Position numbers and translations under genes: made by a program. This document shows positions 1 to 6,596 of a stretch of DNA of 11,424 nucleotides, piece after piece. Source of the stretch: an uncultured Erysipelotrichaceae bacterium (GTDB taxonomy: Bacteria; Bacillota_I; Bacilli_A; RF39; UBA660); NCBI GenBank assembly GCA_902782915.1, contig CACZOV010000032.1, positions 1-11,424 of the forward strand, given 5' to 3'. Each line of letters opens with the position of its first letter. Positions within the stretch are counted from its first letter, which is position 1. The notes beneath the pieces were generated by a model. The model was not told the DNA's origin. It saw only the letters and a list, made by a program, of their open reading frames with translations, and made no database searches.

Positions 1-1493
1 ATTATTTTAGTGTTTAAAAGAAGTGTTCTTGCTATTGCAATTCTTTGCTTTTGTCCTCCTGATAGATTAATTCCACCCTCTCCTATAATAGTATTATATT
101 TTTTAGGTAAAGACATGATATATTCATCAATATAGGCCTTTTTACAAACATTTCTTACTTCATTCAAAGTAACATCTCTTTTTATTAATTTAAAATTATC
201 AAGAATTGACATATTAAATATAAATGGGTTTTGTCTTATAATTGAAATATTATTTCTTAAGGATTTTTCACTTAAATCTTGAATATTAATATTATCTATT
301 AAAATAGAACCACTTGATACATCGAAATATCTAAGTAATAAATTGAATATAGTTGATTTACCATTACCGCTTTTTCCAACAATTGCAATTTTTTTATTTG
401 GAACTAGTTTTAAATTTAAGTCTTTTAGAGTTAAATCTTCTTTTTTGGAATATTTGAATTCAACATTTCTAAATTCAATTATTCCCTTTGAATTTATTAG
501 TTCTTGATTACCAAATTTTTCATCTTTATAAAGTCTATTGTTAACTATTTCATCAATTCTTTTTAAAGAAACTGTTATTTTATTATAATTAATTCCAAAT
601 TCTGAAATAGACTCAACTACTTCATCAATTCTCCAAATATATGATTCAAGCATTGTAAAAATTGCATACACAATTTTCCCTTCAATAAAAAATTTTCCAG
701 CAGTAAATAAAATTAAAAATTGTAAAAGAAAATATACTAAGTTATTTAAACTATAATAAATTACTTCATAATTTCTTATCTCTTTTTCTTTTTTAAAGAT
801 ATTAGTTAAATCTATGAAAATATTTTTTTCAATGTTATCTTTAATTCCCAATGCTTTTATTTCTCTTATCCCAGTTATATTTTCTGTTGCAGCTTTTACG
901 TATTTATCAGATCTTTTTTTAATATCTTCTTGAGTTTTTTTAATTCTTGGAAAAAATTTTATACTTATAATTGCCATGACTCCTCCAAAAAGAATAATTT
1001 CAAGTCCTAAAATAAATGATATATAAAAAGATAATCCAAGTACAACCAATACAACAAAGCTTTTACAAATTAGTTTTATTAAACTATTTAATAAAGACAT
1101 TACTCTATCTGTATCACTATAAAGTCTATTAATAAATTCCCCAACTCCAATATTTTCAAATGCAATAGATGGTAAATTATCAATTTTCTTATATAAATCA
1201 AACGATACTTCCTTCATAAATTTAATTTCAAAATAATTATAAAGTTTATCTCTTGGAATTTGTAAGATGCTATAACAAATAATAAATATTCCTTCCCATA
1301 AAGCTAAGTATTTAATAAAATTATAAATATCTTTTTGAATTAGAAATTCAATTCCTCTACCCCAAAAATAAGCTGCAAGTAAAGCTGGTAAGTAAGACAG
1401 TAAAACTAATATAATATAAGTTATCATTTTAAATTTATCATTTCTTAAATAGTTAAATAATAATTTAAAACTTTTAATTTTAGAATTTTTCAT
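1..1493 (-). CDS. ABC exporter, fused membrane and ATPase domains (3' end cut by window edge)
   Basis: Half-size ABC exporter: an N-terminal six-helix transmembrane domain (about residues 20-320) is fused to an ATPase domain, and two such chains normally dimerise to move a substrate out of the cell. Visible motifs are Walker A GKSGNGKST (residues 373-381), the Q-loop RQNPF, and the signature LSGGQ (477-481) followed by QRIAIARTLL. The frame runs off the window at residue 497, immediately before the expected Walker B, so about 80-100 residues are missing compared with the usual 580-600. The ATG at 1493 is supported by AGGAGG at 1499-1504, spaced 5 nt. A terminator-like hairpin lies directly upstream of that ribosome site, so expression may depend on an internal promoter or readthrough. 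The substrate cannot be read from the sequence; a peptide, lipid or drug is possible. The upstream cop unit does not prove a role in metal transport. Confidence 0.9.
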   Translation of the reverse strand, partial: MKNSKIKSFKLLFNYLRNDKFKMITYIILVLLSYLPALLAAYFWGRGIEFLIQKDIYNFIKYLALWEGIFIICYSILQIPRDKLYNYFEIKFMKEVSFDLYKKIDNLPSIAFENIGVGEFINRLYSDTDRVMSLLNSLIKLICKSFVVLVVLGLSFYISFILGLEIILFGGVMAIISIKFFPRIKKTQEDIKKRSDKYVKAATENITGIREIKALGIKDNIEKNIFIDLTNIFKKEKEIRNYEVIYYSLNNLVYFLLQFLILFTAGKFFIEGKIVYAIFTMLESYIWRIDEVVESISEFGINYNKITVSLKRIDEIVNNRLYKDEKFGNQELINSKGIIEFRNVEFKYSKKEDLTLKDLNLKLVPNKKIAIVGKSGNGKSTIFNLLLRYFDVSSGSILIDNINIQDLSEKSLRNNISIIRQNPFIFNMSILDNFKLIKRDVTLNEVRNVCKKAYIDEYIMSLPKKYNTIIGEGGINLSGGQKQRIAIARTLLLNTKI

Positions 1494-1498
1494 AATTT

Positions 1499-1504
1499 CC
1501 TCCT
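1499..1504 (-). promoter_or_regulatory. Ribosome binding site of the ABC exporter
   Basis: A full AGGAGG lies 5 nt before the ATG at 1493. It begins only a few bases after the T-run of the preceding hairpin, so termination or folding there would directly affect access to this site. Confidence 0.8.
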
Positions 1505-1508
1505 AAAT

Positions 1509-1535
1509 AAAAAAGTCATTTATGTAAATGACTTT
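1509..1535 (-). terminator. Hairpin terminator (or attenuator) before the ABC exporter
   Basis: On the minus strand AAAGTCATTT and AAATGACTTT form a 10-bp perfect stem around a 4-nt loop, and the transcript continues into a T-run (TTTTTTATTT). This is the shape of an intrinsic terminator. It is placed to end the copA-yibE-yibF transcript, but it also sits 5 nt before the exporter's AGGAGG, so transcripts entering the exporter from upstream must pass it. A copy of one arm's complement lies further upstream at 1573-1584, which would allow an alternative fold. Confidence 0.65.
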
Positions 1536-1584
1536 AAATCAATAAGAAAAAGTTGAAAATAGATGCGAAATATCATTTACATAA
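1520..1584 (-). promoter_or_regulatory. Possible antiterminator pairing in the leader of the ABC exporter
   Basis: The 12 bases at 1573-1584 (plus strand TCATTTACATAA) are the exact reverse complement of 1520-1531, which form the centre of the terminator hairpin. In RNA from the minus strand, 1573-1584 is made first and could pair with 1531-1520, disrupting the terminator stem. That is the geometry of a transcription attenuator. No T-box, known riboswitch core or convincing leader-peptide ribosome site is recognised, and AT-rich sequence makes chance matches more likely, so this is an inference. Confidence 0.35.
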
Positions 1585-1611
1585 TAGTTATAAATATGTT
1601 TTTTAAAGATT

Positions 1612-1755
1612 TTAACATAAATTTTCATTAAATTCTAAATCATTTATTTCAATATTTTTTTCTATATTATTTGTAATTTCTACTTGATAAAATTCATTAT
1701 TTTCTAAACATTTTTGAAAAGAACTTTCATTTATTTTTTTTAATTTTGGTTTCAT
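1612..1755 (-). CDS. Small ORF (47 aa), possible 5' remnant of a pentapeptide-repeat protein gene
   Basis: A 47-codon reading frame starts inside the last codons of the upstream YibF-like gene, overlapping it by 29 nt, and ends in TAA. AAAGGA at 1765-1770, 9 nt before the ATG, is a credible ribosome site; an in-frame ATG at 1761 is too close to it. The protein begins MKPKLKKI, is acidic and Asn-rich, and ends with IEINDLEFNENLC. In my recollection, this layout (basic KPK start, acidic stretch, then a Leu/Phe-centred motif every five residues) resembles the N-terminus of pentapeptide-repeat proteins, which usually continue for 150 or more residues. Here it stops after at most one repeat. It could be a truncated gene, a genuine small protein, or chance; translation is supported only by the ribosome site and the operon position. 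Confidence 0.4.
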   Translation of the reverse strand: MKPKLKKINESSFQKCLENNEFYQVEITNNIEKNIEINDLEFNENLC

Positions 1756-2503
1756 TATCATTAGTCCTTTCTTTAATTAATTTTTTAGAACTTATAAATA
1801 CAGTTATCGGAATAATTAAAATAGATGATATAAATGATATATGTAATTGTATTATTTCTCTTGCAAAATCTTTGTAATTAATAAGATATTCTATACTTGA
1901 TCCATAATGCCACATTATAAATCCTATAAAATGACTAATAAGAGCAAAATATAAAGTATTAATTGTAGTACTTAAAATATCTTTTCCAATATTAAAACCT
2001 GACTTTAAAAGGTCTTTTTCATTGATTTTATAATTATTAATTAAAACTTCATTCATTGATGTTGTAATTGAAATAGATGTATCTATTATTGTTCCAATGA
2101 TACTAACTAAATACATTCCAATTAAAACTTTTGTAAAATCAAGGTTAACATCCAACTTAAAAGCTCCAATTTCTTCCATTGAATCACTTGAAAATCCTTG
2201 AATACTTGCATTTTGATTAATTAAAAAGATAAGTAAAGTAATAATTATTAAAACAATCATAATAGAAAGAAATGATATTTTTGTTTTTACATTATATCCA
2301 TTTAAAATAAATAATAAAAGAATACTTACTAATATACAAAGTACAATTGCTAAAATAATAGCATTTATTCCTAAATTAATTAAATAAATATATAAAATAA
2401 CTAAAAATAAACTTAAATATAAAGTTATAAATGTCTTTATTCCTCTTCTTTTTCCTATAAAAAATAACAAGAGTAATAGGATAATAGATAAAACTAGGAT
2501 CAT
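1727..2503 (-). CDS. YibE/F-family multi-pass membrane protein (short, YibF-like)
   Basis: A 258-residue, very hydrophobic protein with about seven predicted membrane segments. It carries the family hallmark around residues 137-152 (GTIIDTSI...SMNE, with Asp141) and, after a short loop, LLKSGFNIGKDI (165-176). The same motifs occur in the 353-residue protein encoded just upstream. Compared with that paralogue it lacks the roughly 100-residue N-terminal anchor and external domain and starts directly at the GKRRGIKT-type segment (17-24). YibE/F proteins commonly occur as such long/short pairs in low-GC Gram-positives; their function is not established. The ATG at 2503 overlaps the upstream TGA by 4 nt (ATGA), indicating translational coupling, so the two products probably work together in the membrane. 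The charged C-terminal tail (KERTNDNETK) overlaps the next small ORF. Confidence 0.85.
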   Translation of the reverse strand: MILVLSIILLLLLFFIGKRRGIKTFITLYLSLFLVILYIYLINLGINAIILAIVLCILVSILLLFILNGYNVKTKISFLSIMIVLIIITLLIFLINQNASIQGFSSDSMEEIGAFKLDVNLDFTKVLIGMYLVSIIGTIIDTSISITTSMNEVLINNYKINEKDLLKSGFNIGKDILSTTINTLYFALISHFIGFIMWHYGSSIEYLINYKDFAREIIQLHISFISSILIIPITVFISSKKLIKERTNDNETKIKKNK

Positions 2504-3561
2504 ATTTCATCCTTCCTTCTTAATAAACGCGTACTAATAAATAAAGTAATTGGAATAGCCATAGTAATACTAATACAACTAGCAAGAACAATTATTAGTT
2601 CTAGTTGTCCGTATAAAAAAATGGCATTTTGTAAACTAATATTATTCTTAAGTGCTAAAACCATCAAAGGAATAACTGAAGAATAGCAAGTAAAAAACAT
2701 TACTCCTGACATAGTACCAACAATATCTTTAGAAATTTCAAGTCCTGATTTTTTAAGAGATCTAGAATCTATACTTGGATTTTTTTTAATTATTTCATTA
2801 AGAGAAGATGATATTGTAATTGCAACATCCATAATAGCACCTAAACCAGATAAGAGAATTGTAACTAAAAAGAAATTAATATATTCGTCAACAACTTCTA
2901 TATATTCCATTGTCCATAAAGGAAGATTATCTTTATATATTAAAACTAAAATGTATGATAAAAAGAAAGATATAAATAAAGATATAATTGATGATAAAAT
3001 AGCTGCATAACTTTTTTTATTAAAACCATTTGAAATTAATAAAGAACCAACTATAAAAAGAATTGAAACAATTAAATAAAGTCCTATCATATTTATATTT
3101 AATTTTTTATTTAAAAGTAAATATAAAGCAACAATACTAATTAAAATATTTACAAATAAACTTAAAACTGTTTTTAAACCTTTTTTACCTGCAAACATAA
3201 TAATTAAATCTATAAATATAACAAAAACTAAAACAACATATTTATCTCTTTTAATACCTGTAATACTTACATTCATTGACTTATCAATATTTATAAATAA
3301 GTCACTATATTTAGTTATTTTTTCATCTAATACAAAAGATTTAGATGATGTATTATCAACAGTAATTTTTAAGTTCTTATATTTTCCGTTTTTAATAATT
3401 CCATTTATTGTTTGATGAACTTTATCATTTTCTAAATCAATTTCTTCTTTTAAACTTTCTATTTTTAATATAGGACTTTTATATAAAAAATAATCATGAT
3501 AAACAAAACAAATACTAAAAAATGAAAAAAGTACTAAAAAAATTATTTTATTTTTTTTCAT
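2500..3561 (-). CDS. YibE/F-family multi-pass membrane protein (long, YibE-like)
   Basis: A 353-residue membrane protein. An N-terminal hydrophobic anchor (about residues 5-25) is followed by a hydrophilic, probably extracellular region (about 28-105), then about seven membrane segments. The family motif is at 241-256 (GAIMDVAI...SLNE, with Asp245), followed by LKKSGLEISKDI (269-280). This matches the YibE/F-like family, whose biochemical role is unknown. The ATG at 3561 overlaps the end of copA by 14 nt and is preceded by a TAGGTGG ribosome site lying within copA, so translation is likely coupled to copA. It overlaps the following paralogue by 4 nt. The tight linkage suggests a membrane-level function expressed with copper export, but no metal-binding motif is obvious. 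Confidence 0.87.
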   Translation of the reverse strand: MKKNKIIFLVLFSFFSICFVYHDYFLYKSPILKIESLKEEIDLENDKVHQTINGIIKNGKYKNLKITVDNTSSKSFVLDEKITKYSDLFINIDKSMNVSITGIKRDKYVVLVFVIFIDLIIMFAGKKGLKTVLSLFVNILISIVALYLLLNKKLNINMIGLYLIVSILFIVGSLLISNGFNKKSYAAILSSIISLFISFFLSYILVLIYKDNLPLWTMEYIEVVDEYINFFLVTILLSGLGAIMDVAITISSSLNEIIKKNPSIDSRSLKKSGLEISKDIVGTMSGVMFFTCYSSVIPLMVLALKNNISLQNAIFLYGQLELIIVLASCISITMAIPITLFISTRLLRRKDEI

Positions 3562-5785
3562 TATGCCACCTATTTATATTTATTTTTTTTAATGTAAATT
3601 TTTTGTTATTTATATTTCTTAATCTTAATGAATTAAAAACTACTGTTAAACTACTAAAAGTCATCATAATACTTGCAATCATAGGATTTAAGGAAATAGA
3701 AAATGGTTTTAAAACTCCAATTGCAATCGGAATCATTAAAAAGTTATAGAAAAATGCCCAAAAAAGATTTTCTTTAATAATTCTAATGGTTTTTTTACCT
3801 ATATTTAATAAATCTATTATTTTATAAAGAGAATCATTTAATAAAATAACATCTGAAGAATTTAAAGCAATATCAACTGATCCTTTCATACTAACACCAA
3901 CAATAGCACTAGAAAGACTTAAAGCATCATTAATACCATCACCAACCATCATAACTTTTTTCCCATTATTTTGTAAGTTTTCAATAAATTCTTTTTTACC
4001 CTTTGGTAACACTTCAGCTTTAACTTCATCAATTGCTAAAGAATTAGCAATAATATTAGCAGTTTCTAATTTATCACCAGATAATAAAATAACATCTATA
4101 TTTTTATTTTTTAAAGATTCAATTATTTTTTTAGTATTTTTTCTTACAATATCTTTAACTCCTATAATACCAATTATTGTCTTTTTTTCAACAACATACA
4201 AAATACTATTTCCAAGGCTTGAAAAGTTTTCCTCAACTTCCATGTATTTATTTTCTATATCATAATGCTTTAAAAGTTTATTATTTCCAACTAAAAAGTC
4301 TCGATTACCAATTTTTCCAGTTATTCCCATTCCTTCTATATTTAAAAAATCAACTACTTCATATTTAGGATCATACATCTTAAATGCATTTGCAATAGGA
4401 TGAGTTGAATAATGCTCTAAGCTTGCAACAATATTTAATAATTTATTATTTGAATAATCAGAATAATTTGCAAGACGAGATATTCTAATATCGCCATAAG
4501 TTAAAGTCCCTGTTTTATCAAAAACAATCGTATCTATTTTTGATAAATATTCTAAAGTTTCACTTTTTCGAATTAAAATTCCGTTTCTAGCACAGCATCC
4601 AACAGAAACAACAATTGCAAGTGGAGTTGCAAGACCTAAAGCACAAGGACATGATACTACTAAAATTGTTACTAAAGTTAAAATAGATTCAACAAAAGTT
4701 TTTCCAATTATTAAATAAATAATAAATGTTAAAATGGAAATACCAATAATAGTTGGAACAAAAATACTACTAACTTTATCTACAATTCTTTCTATTTTAC
4801 TTGTTGTATTTACAGATTCTGAGACAAGTCTTACTATCTCAGAAATCATTGAATCTTTTCCTATTTTTAAAGCCTTATATTCAATTATTCCATCTATATT
4901 TACACTTCCTGCTATAACTTTTTCGTCAACTGTCTTTTTAACAGGAAGTGATTCTCCAGTAATAAATGACTCTTCAAGATGACTTACTCCCTTAACAATA
5001 ACTCCATCAACAGCTATTTTCATTCCTGGTTTAGCAATTAATATATCACCTTTTTTAACATCATCTATCGTAAGTTCAATTTCCTTATCATCTTTTTTTA
5101 ATAAAGCATAAGATGGAGTAATTTGAACAAGTTCACTAATAGACTCTCTAGTCTTTTCCTTACTCCGAGAATCAATTATTTTTCCAAGTTTTACAAAATA
5201 TAAAATCATAGCACATGATTCAAAATATATATGATCTATATAATTATTACCACAAAGAACTAAAATAAAATAGACAAAACTATAAATAAAAGTTATTAAT
5301 ACTCCCATTGTTACTAAAGAGTCCATATTAGGAGATTTTTTAATAATTTTTTTTATTCCACTTATTAATATATCTTTACCATAAATTAAAAAAGGTACTG
5401 TTAAAATAAATAAACTAATAATATATACAATAGGATTTTTTTTAACATTCAAAAAATTAAATATTGGTAAATTAAAGATAGATGACATTATAATATACAT
5501 AAAAATAATTATTAAAAAGGTAAATATAAAAAATACTAATTTTTTTCTATCTTTCTTAGTTTCCATCTTTTCATCAAAAATACCTAAACTAGTATATCCA
5601 GCATCAAATACAAACTTATCTAAATCATTTAAAGTGACTAATTTCTCATCATATTTAATAAATGCTTGTTGCATAACTAAATTAACACTAGCTGATACTC
5701 CTTCTTGTTTATTCAAATATTTTTCTAAAGTATTCTTACAAGCACTACAACTCATTCCATCTATTTTAAGTATTACCTTTTTCAT
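3548..5785 (-). CDS. copA: Copper-translocating P1B-type ATPase (CopA)
   Basis: Membrane ATPase that exports Cu+ from the cytoplasm. With the start at 5785 (745 aa) it has one N-terminal heavy-metal domain, GMSCSAC (Cys13, Cys16), membrane helices, the actuator TGES (276-279), the transport-site CPC (379-381) in SCPCALGLATP, the phosphorylated Asp423 in DKTGTLT, His462-Pro463, and GDGINDA (615-621). Helix 7 YN (680-681) and helix 8 MTFSS (708-712) complete the signature of Cu+-specific P1B-1 pumps. Length is normal for a one-HMA bacterial CopA. A GTG at 5791 is in frame, but it abuts the TAGGAG ribosome site; the ATG at 5785 has proper spacing (5 nt), so I prefer it. A vicinal Cys pair (397-398) follows helix 6. 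First gene of a unit with two YibE/F proteins and served by a palindromic promoter. No CopZ chaperone or CsoR/CopY regulator lies in the window. Confidence 0.96.
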   Translation of the reverse strand: MKKVILKIDGMSCSACKNTLEKYLNKQEGVSASVNLVMQQAFIKYDEKLVTLNDLDKFVFDAGYTSLGIFDEKMETKKDRKKLVFFIFTFLIIIFMYIIMSSIFNLPIFNFLNVKKNPIVYIISLFILTVPFLIYGKDILISGIKKIIKKSPNMDSLVTMGVLITFIYSFVYFILVLCGNNYIDHIYFESCAMILYFVKLGKIIDSRSKEKTRESISELVQITPSYALLKKDDKEIELTIDDVKKGDILIAKPGMKIAVDGVIVKGVSHLEESFITGESLPVKKTVDEKVIAGSVNIDGIIEYKALKIGKDSMISEIVRLVSESVNTTSKIERIVDKVSSIFVPTIIGISILTFIIYLIIGKTFVESILTLVTILVVSCPCALGLATPLAIVVSVGCCARNGILIRKSETLEYLSKIDTIVFDKTGTLTYGDIRISRLANYSDYSNNKLLNIVASLEHYSTHPIANAFKMYDPKYEVVDFLNIEGMGITGKIGNRDFLVGNNKLLKHYDIENKYMEVEENFSSLGNSILYVVEKKTIIGIIGVKDIVRKNTKKIIESLKNKNIDVILLSGDKLETANIIANSLAIDEVKAEVLPKGKKEFIENLQNNGKKVMMVGDGINDALSLSSAIVGVSMKGSVDIALNSSDVILLNDSLYKIIDLLNIGKKTIRIIKENLFWAFFYNFLMIPIAIGVLKPFSISLNPMIASIMMTFSSLTVVFNSLRLRNINNKKFTLKKININRWHNEKK

Positions 5786-5809
5786 ATACACTCCTAAATT
5801 ATTTCTACT

Positions 5810-5846
5810 ACACTTTAATTATACTACCTTTAAATTAAAGTGTCCA
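5810..5846 (-). promoter_or_regulatory. copA promoter embedded in an inverted-repeat operator
   Basis: Reading the minus strand, TGGACA (5841-5846), a 17-bp spacer and TATAAT (5818-5823) form a strong sigma-A-type promoter. It is overlaid by a perfect inverted repeat: ACACTTTAATT (5810-5820 on the plus strand) and AATTAAAGTGT (5833-5843) with a 12-bp spacer. The arms cover the end of the -35 and nearly all of the -10, so a bound dimer would block RNA polymerase. It does not match the classical CopY box (TACAnnTGTA) or a GC-rich CsoR site, so the regulator's family is unknown. The predicted start of transcription lies about 25 nt before the copA ATG. Confidence 0.75.
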
Positions 5847-5860
5847 TAAAGAATATTAAA

Positions 5861-5895
5861 AATAATTAAAAGGCAATATTTTCATATTACCTTTT
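5861..5895 (-). terminator. Intrinsic terminator after thymidine kinase
   Basis: The minus strand forms a 12-bp stem, AAAAGGTAATAT with ATATTGCCTTTT (one T-G wobble), closed by a GAAA tetraloop and followed by the T-rich AATTATTTTT. It ends the tdk transcript and insulates the copA promoter that begins just downstream. Confidence 0.8.
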
Positions 5896-5938
5896 ATAAT
5901 TCAAATAATACTTTACATATCTTACTTAGAGTATTTTT

Positions 5939-6544
5939 TTATTCATATTTTATTTCAGGATGATCAAACTTTTTTCTTGTTTTCATTCTAAAACATTTAC
6001 TACATGCAACTGTATAAGTTATTTGACCTTCTCCATCAATTGCAACACTATCACCTTCAGTTACTACTTTACCATCAATTAATCGAACATTAAACATAGC
6101 TTTTTTACCACATTCACAGATCGTTTTTATTTCTGTTAATTCATGAGCAATTTCAAGAAGTCTTCTTGCACCAGGGAAACCATTCCCTTTAAAATCAGTT
6201 CTTAATCCATAACACATAACTGGTATATCAAAATCAATTACAATATCCATTAACTGATTAACTTGTCTAGTTGTTAAAAACTGAGCTTCATCAACTAAAA
6301 TTAAATCAACATGATTATATTCATTTGCAATTAAATCAAATATATCTTCTTCTTTTTTTATTAAATAATCAACTTTTTTACTAGCACCTATTCTAGATAC
6401 AATTTTATCATTTCCTTTAGTATCTGTTGCTGGTTTCATAATAACTGCATGCATTCCTCTTTCTTCGTAATTATAATTACATTGTAAAATTCTGGTTGTT
6501 TTGCCACTATTCATAGCTCCATAAAAAAAATATAACTTTGCCAC
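5939..6544 (-). CDS. tdk: Thymidine kinase (type II)
   Basis: Phosphorylates thymidine to dTMP with ATP in the cytosol, for nucleoside salvage. The 201-residue protein has the P-loop GAMNSGKT (9-16), the DEAQF segment (85-89) with the catalytic base Glu86, the basic FPGARR region (123-128), and four zinc-site cysteines: Cys143 and Cys145 (CECG) and Cys181 and Cys184 (CSKC). Length is typical. The start is a GTG at 6544, preceded by AGGGTGA with normal spacing; the resulting MAKLYFFYG fits the family N-terminus and no better upstream start exists. It has its own promoter in the 52-bp gap after the cadherin-like gene and a strong terminator behind it, so it can be expressed alone. Confidence 0.97.
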   Translation of the reverse strand: MAKLYFFYGAMNSGKTTRILQCNYNYEERGMHAVIMKPATDTKGNDKIVSRIGASKKVDYLIKKEEDIFDLIANEYNHVDLILVDEAQFLTTRQVNQLMDIVIDFDIPVMCYGLRTDFKGNGFPGARRLLEIAHELTEIKTICECGKKAMFNVRLIDGKVVTEGDSVAIDGEGQITYTVACSKCFRMKTRKKFDHPEIKYE

Positions 6545-6561
6545 TTTATCACCCTACTTGA

Positions 6562-6590
6562 ATAATAGCAAATGTTATATTTTAAAACAA
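6562..6590 (-). promoter_or_regulatory. Predicted promoter of thymidine kinase
   Basis: The minus strand reads TTGTTT (6585-6590), a 17-bp spacer, then TATTAT (6562-6567) preceded by TGC, an extended -10. It fits the gap between the end of the cadherin-like gene and the GTG of tdk. It is inferred from sequence match only. Confidence 0.55.
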
Positions 6591-6596
6591 CTATTT

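Noticed and set aside
1494..1726. Known riboswitch or T-box in the gap before the ABC exporter
   Set aside because: No recognisable T-box sequence, specifier loop or riboswitch core is seen; only the hairpin and a 12-base complementary segment.
3522..5849. Several plus-strand open frames of 60-80 codons opposite copA and yibE
   Set aside because: They lie antisense to well-supported genes, have no ribosome sites, and their composition (Phe, Ile, Leu, Ser rich) is what the reverse complement of these AT-rich membrane genes gives.
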